Positions 1 through 8,236 of a DNA stretch of 64,000 nt are shown here, one piece after another. The DNA is from Ruegeria sp. Ofav3-42 (GTDB lineage: Bacteria; Pseudomonadota; Alphaproteobacteria; Rhodobacterales; Rhodobacteraceae). The notes beneath the pieces were generated by a model. The model saw only the letters and a list, made by a program, of their open reading frames with translations, was not told the origin of the DNA and did no database searches. The stretch lies in the NCBI RefSeq assembly GCF_022347725.1, contig NZ_JAKRGB010000007.1, forward strand, positions 62,001-126,000, written 5' to 3'. Position 1 is the first letter of the stretch. Every line of letters begins with the position of its first letter. The position numbers were made by a program, and so were the translations under genes.

Positions 1-503
1 ATGCGCTTGGCGATCTGGGCCTTGATGACCTCTTCCTCTTCCGAACCCGGAACAGGGATGATGTCCTCACCTGCTTCGGCACGTGCGCCCAGTAGGATGT
101 ACAGCGTCGCGTCGCCGCCATCGTCCAGGATCATGTTCGGGCCTTCCTCGAACAAGAAGGATTTGTCCAGATAATCCCAGTGCTCTTCCAGAGTCTGACC
201 CTTGATGGCGAAGACCGGAATGTCAGCCGCCGCAATCGCAGCTGCCGCGTGATCCTGCGTCGAGAAGATGTTGCACGACGCCCAGCGCACATCGGCGCCC
301 AGCGCAACCAGCGTTTCGATCAGAACAGCGGTTTGGATGGTCATGTGCAGCGAGCCGACGATGCGAGCACCCTTTAGGGGCTTGCTTTCGCCATATTCGG
401 CGCGCAGGGACATCAGTCCCGGCATTTCTGTTTCGGCAATATCCAGTTCCTTGCGGCCGAAATCGGCCAGCGAAATGTCCTTAACGATATAGTCCCCGGC
501 CAT
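1..503 (-). CDS. ahcY: Adenosylhomocysteinase, N-terminal part (runs off the window)
   Basis: About 167 N-terminal residues of S-adenosyl-L-homocysteine hydrolase, the cytosolic NAD-dependent enzyme that splits SAH to adenosine and homocysteine in the activated methyl cycle. The protein starts [17 protein letters not shown] and shows the family blocks [16 protein letters not shown] (His53, Thr55) and [16 protein letters not shown] (Cys78, Asp84) of the substrate-binding domain. The family is usually about 460 residues, so roughly a third is here and the NAD domain lies outside. The ATG at 503-501 follows a GTGGAG ribosome binding site. In Rhodobacter, ahcY also sits close to the regA/senC/regB cluster, which matches the neighbours here. 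The leader forms two stem-loops, listed separately. Confidence 0.97.
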   Translation of the reverse strand, partial: MAGDYIVKDISLADFGRKELDIAETEMPGLMSLRAEYGESKPLKGARIVGSLHMTIQTAVLIETLVALGADVRWASCNIFSTQDHAAAAIAAADIPVFAIKGQTLEEHWDYLDKSFLFEEGPNMILDDGGDATLYILLGARAEAGEDIIPVPGSEEEEVIKAQIAKR

Positions 504-512
504 CAGATGCTC

Positions 513-566
513 CACTCCGGTAAATTTCGATCCGGAGTGCCACTAGCATCCCTTTATGCAAGTGGC
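513..566 (-). promoter_or_regulatory. Tandem hairpins in the ahcY 5' leader
   Basis: Two back-to-back inverted repeats lie just upstream of ahcY. The proximal one pairs CACTCCGG with CCGGAGTG (8 bp, loop 521-531) and ends only 9 bases before the start codon, next to the GTGGAG ribosome binding site. The distal one pairs GCCACT and GCAT with ATGC and AGTGGC (539-566, one T-T mismatch, 6-base loop). Both are seen directly. A translational switch or an SAH/SAM-responsive element is inference; I could not match a known riboswitch consensus. Confidence 0.5.
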
Positions 567-603
567 AACGAAGATAGGCAGAAACAGGTCTTACGCCCTC
601 AAA

Positions 604-918
604 TCAGCTTGGCGTTCCATCAATCTTGATCTTTGGTATCGCTTCAAAAAAATCCGTGCCGACGGCCACAATGCAGCTGATGCCGTTGGCTTGGGTCAAC
701 AGAACGGTATAAGTTCCCGTCTCTTTCGATGACCAGACTTCCAGAACTGACTGCGCGCCACGGGTTTTCTGCAGGCCGCCAAAGGTCAGTTCCTCGGCAT
801 AACTGTTCTGCAGTTTGGCAATGACATCCTCGCGTTGCGCACAGCTTTGGGCGAATGCGGGCGGCGCGGTGGCAGCCATTCCAAAGGTCAGGGCGATTGC
901 AAACAAGCGTTTGAACAT
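604..918 (-). CDS. Small exported hypothetical protein
   Basis: A 104-residue protein starting MFKRLFAIALTFGMAATAPPAFAQ, a clear Sec signal peptide with probable cleavage after AFA, so the mature product of about 80 residues should be periplasmic. The mature part has two cysteines (one near the new N-terminus, one in NGISCIVAVG) that could form a disulfide. The start at 918 is chosen over an upstream in-frame ATG (939) because AAAGGAG stands at the right distance. I do not recognise a named domain. It is monocistronic and divergent from the HD-domain gene at 1125. Confidence 0.72.
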   Translation of the reverse strand: MFKRLFAIALTFGMAATAPPAFAQSCAQREDVIAKLQNSYAEELTFGGLQKTRGAQSVLEVWSSKETGTYTVLLTQANGISCIVAVGTDFFEAIPKIKIDGTPS

Positions 919-1124
919 AACAAGCTCCTTTCGATTCAAACTTCGACTCGAGAGGGGCGCAACTGGGAGGAGTGTGCACCCCCCTCAGTCCATATGTCGG
1001 GATCGTTTCGTGTAGGTTCAAAGCACGAATGCTCAAGAAAATGTTGGCAGCTGGTGATCCAGACAGGTACATCATAACACAAAAGCGCGAATATAACGTG
1101 TCCAACTTCACAAGGCATGGCAGA

Positions 1125-1718
1125 ATGGCAACACAACCCAGAGCATGGCAACGAATGCTGTCGGGCCGCCGGCTGGATTTGCTGGATCCGACCCCTGTGG
1201 ACATCGAAATCGAAGATATTGCGCACGGATTGGCCTTTGTAGCGCGCTGGAACGGGCAAACAGCCGGAGATTTTGCCTATTCCGTGGCCGAGCATTCCCT
1301 TCTGGTTGAAGAGCTTTTTGGCCGGATTGCACCCAAAGCCCCTGTTAAATGGCGGCTCGCGGCTTTGTTACATGATGCGCCGGAATATGTGATCGGAGAT
1401 ATGATCTCGCCGGTCAAATCCGCTGTCGGCCCCGATTATGGCGCGCTGGATGACCGTCTGGCTGCGGCGATCCACATCCGGTTCGGACTGCCTGCTGAGG
1501 TGCCGAAAACGGTGAAACGGCAGATCAAAAAGGCCGACAAGATCAGCGCCTGGATGGAAGCGACGCAAATTGCGGGGTTCTCCGAGATCGAGGCAAGTAA
1601 GTTCTTTGGCCGCCCGGACAAGTCGGTGATGGAGGGGTTGGGGATCAGGTTGAGGCCGCCGGTTGAGGTTCGGCGGGCGTATATGGAAAGGCATGAGGTG
1701 TTGTTGGCGGAAGTTTGA
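1125..1718 (+). CDS. HD-domain phosphohydrolase (YfbR-like)
   Basis: A protein of 197 residues with the HD metal-binding pattern of the YfbR/5'-nucleotidase type: His in AEHSLLVEELF, His-Asp in LLHDAPEYVIGD, and a later Asp in KKADKISAWMEAT. Family members hydrolyse deoxynucleoside monophosphates; the substrate here is not shown by sequence. The open frame extends to 972, but the homology-like part begins at MATQPRAWQRMLSGRRLDLL, so the ATG at 1125 with an AAGG about 9 bases upstream is preferred. It stands alone, with no obvious operon partner. Confidence 0.75.
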   Translation: MATQPRAWQRMLSGRRLDLLDPTPVDIEIEDIAHGLAFVARWNGQTAGDFAYSVAEHSLLVEELFGRIAPKAPVKWRLAALLHDAPEYVIGDMISPVKSAVGPDYGALDDRLAAAIHIRFGLPAEVPKTVKRQIKKADKISAWMEATQIAGFSEIEASKFFGRPDKSVMEGLGIRLRPPVEVRRAYMERHEVLLAEV

Positions 1719-1812
1719 AGCAGTGAAAGACAAGTACTACCAAATTGATTGTGCACCAGCCAACATATCATAGAATTAAATCGCTAGGCTCCTCAATTTT
1801 CATGCTTTAAAG

Positions 1813-2268
1813 TCAACAATCCAACATGATTGGCTGCTGAAAGAATGGCCATCTGGCAAGAGACTCGTTAGCCTCGCCAGAAAGATCATAGCGCACACCT
1901 ACGGGTTTTTTCCCCATCTTTTCATAGACTATTCGGAAGTAAACGTTTCCCACTCTCGGTGAATTTAGTACTATAAAATGCTCAATGAATAGATCATTCA
2001 CTCTGCCTACTTCTGCGATTTGATATTCATCAAAACTTTCGGGTAGCGGGTCCAGACTTTTGACGATAGCATCTATTGTGGTTTCATCTGCAGTAGAAAA
2101 AATCTCATTTAAGGAAACTACTGCACTTTTCTTGCTCTTTTTGTAAGATTCCGCAAAGTCGCAAGACAAATCCGAAGCTGAAGACGCCAAGCCAGAAGAC
2201 GCAATTGAAATTAAAATGCTGGCAACCAGAGTTATGGCACCGACATGAATGGCGCTATTAACCTTCAT
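1813..2268 (-). CDS. AT-rich exported hypothetical protein
   Basis: A 151-residue protein whose N-terminus (MKVNSAIHVGAITLVASILISIASSG) is a signal peptide or anchor. The rest is polar, with two cysteines (DLSCDFAES and the C-terminal MLDC). The ATG at 2268 is preceded by GGAGTG; a longer frame to 2325 lacks such a site. Its base composition and codon use (many AAA, AAG, TCA, ATA) are visibly more AT-rich than every neighbour, suggesting recent acquisition. No family recognised. It lies between the HD-domain gene and regA. Confidence 0.6.
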   Translation of the reverse strand: MKVNSAIHVGAITLVASILISIASSGLASSASDLSCDFAESYKKSKKSAVVSLNEIFSTADETTIDAIVKSLDPLPESFDEYQIAEVGRVNDLFIEHFIVLNSPRVGNVYFRIVYEKMGKKPVGVRYDLSGEANESLARWPFFQQPIMLDC

Positions 2269-2381
2269 CAAATCACTCCAAAGATAATTAATGCTATTCT
2301 GTGCTGATGGATGAGTGGCCAGCAACGTTACTCAGGCTCTAATTTTCTGGCATTTGGGGAATCTTTGGTCTGGACTTAAAG

Positions 2382-2936
2382 TCACCGCGGGCTGCGCTTC
2401 GCCAAAATCCGCTGCAAGGTCCGCCTGTGCATGTTCAGGCGGCGGGCAGTCTCGGAGACATTCCGGTCACACAGCTCATAGACCCGCTGAATATGTTCCC
2501 AACGCACGCGGTCCGCGCTCATGGGGTTTTCCGGTGGTGGGGGCAGTTCGTCGCCCTTGGCCAGCAATGCGTTGGTGATGTCGGTGGCGTCTGCGGGTTT
2601 GGACAGGTAATCCGTCGCTCCGATCTTGACCGCTGCCACGGCGGTGGCGATGGCTCCGTACCCGGTCAGGACCACAACCCGGCTGTCGGGCCGCTTTTCG
2701 CGCAGCACTTCGACCACGTCCAGACCGTTTCCATCCTCAAGACGCAGGTCAACCACGGCATATGCAGGCGGGCGAGCGGTGGAAATGGCGCGGCCTGCTG
2801 CAACGGACCCTGCGGTTTCAACTTCGAACCCGCGTTTTTCCATGGCCTTGGCCAGACGTCTCAGAAACGGTTCGTCATCGTCCACCAGAAGAAGGGATTT
2901 ATCGGGACCGATGTCGAGGTCAGAGCTGTCCGCCAT
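2382..2936 (-). CDS. regA: Redox response regulator RegA/PrrA/ActR
   Basis: A 184-residue two-component regulator with a receiver domain and a Fis-type DNA-binding tail. The phosphoacceptor Asp63 lies in VVDLRLEDGN, at the same number as in Rhodobacter RegA, with acidic Asp19-Asp21 and a conserved Lys in YLSKPADATD. A Pro-rich linker (ELPPPPENP) leads to the C-terminal helix-turn-helix NVSETARRLNMHRRTLQ. In Rhodobacter relatives, RegA-P controls photosynthesis, CO2/N2 fixation and respiration genes in response to the quinone redox state. Next on the same strand is senC, with regB divergent from it: the classic regA-senC-regB set. The usual neighbour hvrA is not here. Confidence 0.96.
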   Translation of the reverse strand: MADSSDLDIGPDKSLLLVDDDEPFLRRLAKAMEKRGFEVETAGSVAAGRAISTARPPAYAVVDLRLEDGNGLDVVEVLREKRPDSRVVVLTGYGAIATAVAAVKIGATDYLSKPADATDITNALLAKGDELPPPPENPMSADRVRWEHIQRVYELCDRNVSETARRLNMHRRTLQRILAKRSPR

Positions 2937-3022
2937 ATTCTGTTCTTTCCGCTATTTCACGCCTTTGGCTTAACCATGAGTAATAGCAGCGCCATCCCAA
3001 AGGTCAAACAACCCGTTGTTCC

Positions 3023-3643
3023 TCAGATTTTGTCAAGAAAGCAGCCGACCTTGTCAGCCATCTGTTCGGCGGTGTCGTCGCGGTTGAAGAATTCGATGAA
3101 TCCGTCCCCGGGCGTGACCAGATAGGTAAAGGTCGAATGGTCGACCAGATAGAACTCATCACTTTTGTCATGGGCCTTGTAGTAGGTCTTGTAGGCCTGA
3201 CTTGCGGCTTTGACCTGTTCGGCCGATCCGGTCAGCGCGATGGTTTTACCGCCGAGGTTGAAGGCATAGTCATCCACCACTTCAGGCGTATCCCGGTCCG
3301 GGTCGATCGAAATGAACAGCGGTGTCACCGACTGGCCACGCTCGGCCAGAATGTCCACGGCCTCGGCATTGCGGGACATGTCAAACGGGCAGACATCCGG
3401 GCAGAAGGTATAGCCGAAGTAAACCAGCGTCGGCTCGGTGATCACGTCCTTGTCGGTGACCGTTTCGCCTTTGCCGTTGATCAGTTCGAACGGCCCTCCG
3501 ATGGCGGCCGCTCCGCCGGCAATCTGACTGGTTCGGCATTGCGCGAACTTGTCGTCTGAGCCTGCGCCGCGCGTCAGCAGCCACATGGCGCCCAGGCCAA
3601 CGGCCAGAACAACGGTTGCGAGGATGGCATAAAGACGAACCAT
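3023..3643 (-). CDS. senC: SCO1/SenC/PrrC copper chaperone
   Basis: A 206-residue membrane-anchored thioredoxin-fold protein. One N-terminal transmembrane segment (about residues 4-23) is followed by a periplasmic domain with the copper-binding motif FCPDVCP (Cys81, Cys85) and the distal His169 in LVDHSTFTYLV. SCO proteins deliver copper to the CuA/CuB centres of cytochrome oxidase and in this clade influence signalling to RegB. The start at 3643 (MVRLYAILATVVLAV) is chosen because the extra upstream residues to 3742 would overlap the divergent regB gene and precede the membrane anchor. It is 92 bp from regB. Confidence 0.95.
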   Translation of the reverse strand: MVRLYAILATVVLAVGLGAMWLLTRGAGSDDKFAQCRTSQIAGGAAAIGGPFELINGKGETVTDKDVITEPTLVYFGYTFCPDVCPFDMSRNAEAVDILAERGQSVTPLFISIDPDRDTPEVVDDYAFNLGGKTIALTGSAEQVKAASQAYKTYYKAHDKSDEFYLVDHSTFTYLVTPGDGFIEFFNRDDTAEQMADKVGCFLDKI

Positions 3644-3735
3644 GACATCAATCCTGACAAAAGAGGGGTTGTTGATCGTTTCGGCCGGGACACCTATCAA
3701 GAAGTTCAGCCGATGCAACAGGACATAATCGACCG

Positions 3736-5133
3736 ATGGCAAATTCCAACATCACATTATGGAGCGGTCAGGAACGCAGCAGCTGGATTCGGCTGCGCAC
3801 ACTGATCCTGTTGCGCTGGGTCGCGATCATCGGCCAGATCACCGCCATTACTGTTGCGCAGCAGACCTATGACATCCAGTTGGATGCCATACTGTGCTAT
3901 CTGGCGATCGGGGTGTCGGTCATGGGGAACCTGACCGCGATCCTTCTGTTTCCCCGCAACAAGCGTTTGTCTGAGTTCGAAAACTTCCTGATGGTGCTGT
4001 TCGACCTGCTGCAGCTGGCCATCCTGTTGTATCTGACCGGCGGATTGAACAACCCCTTTGCGTTGCTGCTGGTGGGGCCGGTCACAATCTCGGCCAGCGT
4101 CATGAGCACCCGGTCGACCCTGATCATCGGGGGTGTCGCGATTGTCCTGACCACCCTACTGGCCGAATTCCATCTGCCATTGCGCACCGCGCTGGGGGCT
4201 GAACTGGACATCCCGGCGATACTGCTGTTCGGAAACTGGGCCGCAATCGTCATCGCCATCGTGTTTCTGGGCGCTTATTCGCACCGTGTCAGTTCCGAGG
4301 TGCAATCCATGTCTGAGGCGCTGGCTGCCACCCATATGGCGCTGGCGCGCGAGCAGAAGCTGACCGATCTGGGCGGGGTCGTTGCCGCCGCCGCGCATGA
4401 GCTGGGTACACCGCTGGCCACGATAAAACTGGCCAGTTCCGAGCTGATCGAAGAACTGGATGATCGACCCGACCTAATCGAAGACGCCGCCCTGATCCGC
4501 GAGCAGGCGAACCGATGCCGCGATATCCTGCGCGATATGGGTCGGGCGGGCAAAGACGACCTGCATCTGCGGCAGGCCCCACTTTCAACCGTTGTTCACG
4601 AAGCGGCCGAGCCGCATATCAACCGCGGCAAAACCGTTCACTTTGCTGAAGGTCCGGCCGAGGACGGCGATGTCCAGCAACCCTCGATCCTGCGCAAGCC
4701 CGAGATCATCCACGGCCTGCGGAACCTGATCCAGAATGCCGTTGACTTTTCGCGCGGCAATGTCTGGGTCGAGGCCGAATGGACCTCAAAGCAAATCACC
4801 GTCAGCATCATGGATGATGGACGCGGATACCCGTCACAGATGATCGGACGAATTGGCGACCCTTTTATGCGCCGCCGCCGGACCGAGACGGACAGGAAAA
4901 CCCGCCCTGAATACGAAGGAATGGGGCTTGGCCTTTTCATCGCCAAAACGCTGCTGGAACGCAGCGGAGCGGAACTGGATTTCGCGAACGGTTCCGACCC
5001 CTATCAGACTTTATCGGATAATCCGGAACGCCGTGGTGCGATCGTCAGGGTCAGCTGGCCGCGAAATCTGGTAGATGCTCAGACCGGCGATACACCCGTA
5101 CCTTCGGGCGTCAACCAGCGTTTCCAGACCTGA
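3736..5133 (+). CDS. regB: Redox sensor histidine kinase RegB/PrrB
   Basis: A 465-residue membrane kinase partner of RegA. Five or six transmembrane helices fill residues ~20-185 and include the quinone-binding motif GGLNNPF (102-108). The H-box HELGTPL has the phosphorylated His221, and the redox cysteine Cys261 (ANRCRDI) follows exactly 40 residues later, as His225/Cys265 do in R. capsulatus. The catalytic domain carries the N-box (LRNLIQNAVDFS), G1 (DDGRGYP) and G2 (GMGLGLFIAK). Both redox-sensing elements are intact, so it should respond to the ubiquinone pool. The gene is divergent from senC, with a shared 92-bp promoter region. Confidence 0.96.
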   Translation: MANSNITLWSGQERSSWIRLRTLILLRWVAIIGQITAITVAQQTYDIQLDAILCYLAIGVSVMGNLTAILLFPRNKRLSEFENFLMVLFDLLQLAILLYLTGGLNNPFALLLVGPVTISASVMSTRSTLIIGGVAIVLTTLLAEFHLPLRTALGAELDIPAILLFGNWAAIVIAIVFLGAYSHRVSSEVQSMSEALAATHMALAREQKLTDLGGVVAAAAHELGTPLATIKLASSELIEELDDRPDLIEDAALIREQANRCRDILRDMGRAGKDDLHLRQAPLSTVVHEAAEPHINRGKTVHFAEGPAEDGDVQQPSILRKPEIIHGLRNLIQNAVDFSRGNVWVEAEWTSKQITVSIMDDGRGYPSQMIGRIGDPFMRRRRTETDRKTRPEYEGMGLGLFIAKTLLERSGAELDFANGSDPYQTLSDNPERRGAIVRVSWPRNLVDAQTGDTPVPSGVNQRFQT

Positions 5134-5211
5134 CCAGCGGAATCTCGGGTTAAGACCCCGTTAACCATTGCGGCGCATAGTCCCTTTTTGTGGTTTTGCA
5201 CCGGAGCGCAC

Positions 5212-6720
5212 ATGGTCGACTGGATCATTCTGGCCATCATCAGCCTTGTTTCAGCCAGTCTTGCCGTACAATGGCTGCTGCCCCGCCGACGGCAAAGGGG
5301 CGACAATTTTGGCCTGTCCTCACAGGCATCCCTGTTTGATGCGGTGTTCCTGTTTGATGGCGACCGGCTTATCAGCCACTCGGACATCGCGCTGGAAGGG
5401 TATGAACAGGTGCGCGATTGGTCCGATCTGTGCCGCCTATTAAACAGGGATTTTCCGTCATTTCCTGAAACACCTGATAGGATTCGACGCGAAGGAAACA
5501 TGGTCATTCCGGCTATTGACTGCACGGTTGAACGCGATGTGCTATGCGAATGGATAGACGGCATAGTTCGGATTCAACTGCGCGACCGAACCGAATGTCC
5601 CTCGACAATGCAGCGCGCACCGAATGATCCGAACCGTCTTGCGATGGAAAAGGCACCCTACCCTGTCTGGCTGCTGGACCATCAGGGTAATGTGCGCTGG
5701 TGCAACGCGGCCTATGTTTCACTTGTGCGTAAAGTGAGGGGCCAGGATACCGATCTGACCGCACCACTGTTTCCGTGCCCAGATGAAGATCAACGGCTAA
5801 GCGCAAAGACTAGGGTCTCTATCACGTCTGAATTCAGCGACAACAAGATGTGGTTCGACCTGACCCTCGTTGATCACCCTGAGGGTCATCTGTCGTACGC
5901 CGTGGATATCAACGCAATTGTTGAAGCGGAAACAGCTCAGCGTAAGTTCGTTCAAACGATGACAAAAACTTTTGCGCAGCTTTCGATCGGGCTGGCCATT
6001 TTCGACCGTAACCGTCAGTTGGCGCTGTTCAATCCGGCGCTGATCGACCTGACCACCCTGCCCCCGGATTTCCTGAGCTGCCGCCCCAGCCTGTCCAGCT
6101 TTTTTGACCGGCTACGGGACCAGCACATGATGCCGGAACCCAAGAACTACCGCAGTTGGCGCAGCCAGATGAATGACCTTCTGGAAGCGGCGGAGGACGG
6201 AAATTATCAAGAAACATGGTCCCTGCCTTCAGGGTCCGTCTATTCCGTCAGCGGACGCCCGCATCCGGACGGCGCTGTCGCCTTTTTGTTCGAAGACATT
6301 ACGGCCGAGATCACATTGACCCGCCGGTTCCGTTCGGAAATGGACCTGATGCAGTCCATACTGGACAAACTGGCCGACGGGGTCGCCGTCTTCAGCGACG
6401 ACGGCACGCTGGCCTTTACCAATTACGCCTACCAACAGCTTTGGGGTGACACTGGCGACGCCGGGTTTGAAGCGGATACCGTTCTGGAGGTCACAAGAAC
6501 CTGGCAGGAACTCTGCACCGCCACTCCGATCCTTGGTGAAATTCGGGATTTTGTGGAGATGCGGGAGAACCGCGCTGAATGGTCAGGTGAAATCTACCTG
6601 AGAAACGGGACTCCGGTGCTGTGCACCGTCAGCCCGATGCAAAACGGCGCAACCATTGTTCGTTTCGCTCCGGATCGTCGCACCGTGATGCGGCAAGAGG
6701 TGCAGCAAATCAGCGCCTGA
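5212..6720 (+). CDS. Membrane-anchored multi-PAS protein, DivL-like, without kinase domain
   Basis: A 502-residue protein with one N-terminal transmembrane helix (VDWIILAIISLVSASLAV) and at least three PAS-like segments: near PYPVWLLDHQGNVRWCNAAYV, LSIGLAIFDRNRQLALFNPAL, and LADGVAVFSDDGTLAFTNYAY. No H-box or HATPase motifs follow. The start at 5212 has GGAG 5 bases upstream. From memory, the DivL regulator of the CckA-ChpT-CtrA relay lies beside tsaE and the addBA genes in several alphaproteobacteria, and the Rhodobacter capsulatus DivL is described as a PAS protein. The context tsaE-amgK-murU-addB-addA here fits that. The function is inference; the PAS-only architecture is seen. Confidence 0.7.
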   Translation: MVDWIILAIISLVSASLAVQWLLPRRRQRGDNFGLSSQASLFDAVFLFDGDRLISHSDIALEGYEQVRDWSDLCRLLNRDFPSFPETPDRIRREGNMVIPAIDCTVERDVLCEWIDGIVRIQLRDRTECPSTMQRAPNDPNRLAMEKAPYPVWLLDHQGNVRWCNAAYVSLVRKVRGQDTDLTAPLFPCPDEDQRLSAKTRVSITSEFSDNKMWFDLTLVDHPEGHLSYAVDINAIVEAETAQRKFVQTMTKTFAQLSIGLAIFDRNRQLALFNPALIDLTTLPPDFLSCRPSLSSFFDRLRDQHMMPEPKNYRSWRSQMNDLLEAAEDGNYQETWSLPSGSVYSVSGRPHPDGAVAFLFEDITAEITLTRRFRSEMDLMQSILDKLADGVAVFSDDGTLAFTNYAYQQLWGDTGDAGFEADTVLEVTRTWQELCTATPILGEIRDFVEMRENRAEWSGEIYLRNGTPVLCTVSPMQNGATIVRFAPDRRTVMRQEVQQISA

Positions 6721-6761
6721 ACCGGGTTGCAGCCAATCGGGCACGGGGCCATTGTGGCGCC

Positions 6762-7235
6762 ATGACCAAATCGCCCTGCAAGATCACTTTGAAGTCACCG
6801 GAAGAAACGGCGGAATTTGCTGCTCGCATTGGTGCTGCGCTGTCCCCCGGTGACATCCTGCTGCTTGAGGGCGAAATCGGCAGCGGCAAGACTCATTTTG
6901 CCCGCAGCCTGATCCAGTCATTGATGACTGAGCCCGAAGATGTGCCCTCGCCCACGTTCACGCTGGTTCAGGCTTATGACACGACGGCCGGAGAAATATG
7001 GCACTGCGATCTGTATCGTCTCAGCGCCGTTGAAGAAATCGAAGAACTGGGGCTGAACGAGGCTTTTGAAACCGCAATCTGCCTGATCGAATGGCCAGAA
7101 AAGCTGGGTCCGCTGACCCCGGAATCCGCTGCCGTTCTATCGTTCGAAACAGACCCTAACACGACGGAAATACGCCATCTGACCCTTTCGTGGTCGGATC
7201 CAAAATGGCCTCAGAAACTAAGGATTCCTGCATGA
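6762..7235 (+). CDS. tsaE: tRNA t6A37 synthesis ATPase TsaE
   Basis: A 157-residue P-loop protein needed with TsaB, TsaC and TsaD for N6-threonylcarbamoyladenosine at position 37 of ANN-decoding tRNAs. The Walker A is GEIGSGKTHFAR, followed by the family block PSPTFTLVQAYD and the WHCDLYRL and CLIEWPEKLG segments. The frame is open upstream into the preceding gene, but the start at 6762 (MTKSPCKITLKSPEE) gives the normal family length. It overlaps the next gene at ATGA, indicating translational coupling with amgK. Confidence 0.94.
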   Translation: MTKSPCKITLKSPEETAEFAARIGAALSPGDILLLEGEIGSGKTHFARSLIQSLMTEPEDVPSPTFTLVQAYDTTAGEIWHCDLYRLSAVEEIEELGLNEAFETAICLIEWPEKLGPLTPESAAVLSFETDPNTTEIRHLTLSWSDPKWPQKLRIPA

Positions 7236-8236
7236 CAAACCGGGCGGTTTTGGCCGAAGCGCTGATTGCGCAGACACCATGGGCCAACGCAACGCACGTG
7301 CCATTGGCCGGCGATGCCTCAAACCGTAGATATGAACGGCTGACGGATCCGGAAACCGGCAAAACGGCGGTCCTCATGGACTCCCCCCCGGGCAAGGCAG
7401 AAAGCGTCCAGAGCTTTGCACGCGTGGATGAATATCTGCGTTCCATCGGGCTGAACGCACCGGAAATCTACGCCGAAGACACGCAGTATGGATTCCTGCT
7501 GCTCGAGGATCTGGGCGATGACCTGTTTGCCCGCGTGTTGCGGCAACGGCCGAACATGGAACGCGAGCTTTACGAAGCTGCAACAGACGTCCTGATTGAT
7601 CTGCACAATGCGCCAAGCCTGTCCCTGCAGTCTTACGACCCGACGCTGATGACCGAACTGGCCGCGCTGTCCTTTACCAAATACGCACAGGCGGTGCTGG
7701 GTACTCATGACACCGACGCCAGAAACCGGTTCGAAAACCGGTTCTCGGACATTCTGCATCGTGAGACGTCGGGCTCCAAAGTTGTTGTGCTGCGCGATTA
7801 CCACGCCGAAAACCTGATCTGGCTACCCGATCGCGAAGGGGTAAAACGCGTCGGCTTACTGGATTTCCAAACAGCCATGCTGGGTCATCCGGCCTATGAC
7901 CTTGTGTCCCTGCTGCAGGATGTGCGCCGTGATGTGGCACCCGGCACCGAGATGCGGATGGTAAACCGCTATATTGCGGCCACCGGCGTGAATGATCACG
8001 ATTTCCGCACCGCCTATGCCGTTTTGGGGGCGCAGCGAAACCTGCGAATTCTGGGCGTTTTTGCACGGCTGGCAACCGAATATGGCAAGCCGAGCTATGT
8101 TGATCTGATCCCGGCGACCTGGGCACATCTTATGCGGGATCTGGAACATCCTGCACTGGTGTCCGTCGCGGATCTGCTGCGCAATGCCCTGCCCGCGCCC
8201 AACTCTGAAAACCTGGACAGGCTCAGACAGAAATGA
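7232..8236 (+). CDS. amgK: Amino-sugar kinase AmgK (APH family)
   Basis: A 334-residue aminoglycoside-phosphotransferase-fold kinase. It has the catalytic loop LRDYHAENLIWLP (His-x-x-Asn variant) and the metal-binding LLDFQTAMLGHPAYDL. With the coupled murU this matches the AmgK/MurU cell-wall recycling shunt, in which MurNAc and GlcNAc are phosphorylated at C1 and returned to UDP-MurNAc, bypassing de novo synthesis and fosfomycin inhibition. The start is the ATG at 7232 overlapping the tsaE stop. Annotation pipelines often call it only a phosphotransferase. The specific substrate is inferred from the murU neighbour. Confidence 0.85.
   Translation: MTNRAVLAEALIAQTPWANATHVPLAGDASNRRYERLTDPETGKTAVLMDSPPGKAESVQSFARVDEYLRSIGLNAPEIYAEDTQYGFLLLEDLGDDLFARVLRQRPNMERELYEAATDVLIDLHNAPSLSLQSYDPTLMTELAALSFTKYAQAVLGTHDTDARNRFENRFSDILHRETSGSKVVVLRDYHAENLIWLPDREGVKRVGLLDFQTAMLGHPAYDLVSLLQDVRRDVAPGTEMRMVNRYIAATGVNDHDFRTAYAVLGAQRNLRILGVFARLATEYGKPSYVDLIPATWAHLMRDLEHPALVSVADLLRNALPAPNSENLDRLRQK

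Noticed and set aside
1117..1124. Upstream ATG before the HD-domain gene
   Set aside because: Out of frame with the HD domain; 1125 is the in-frame start.
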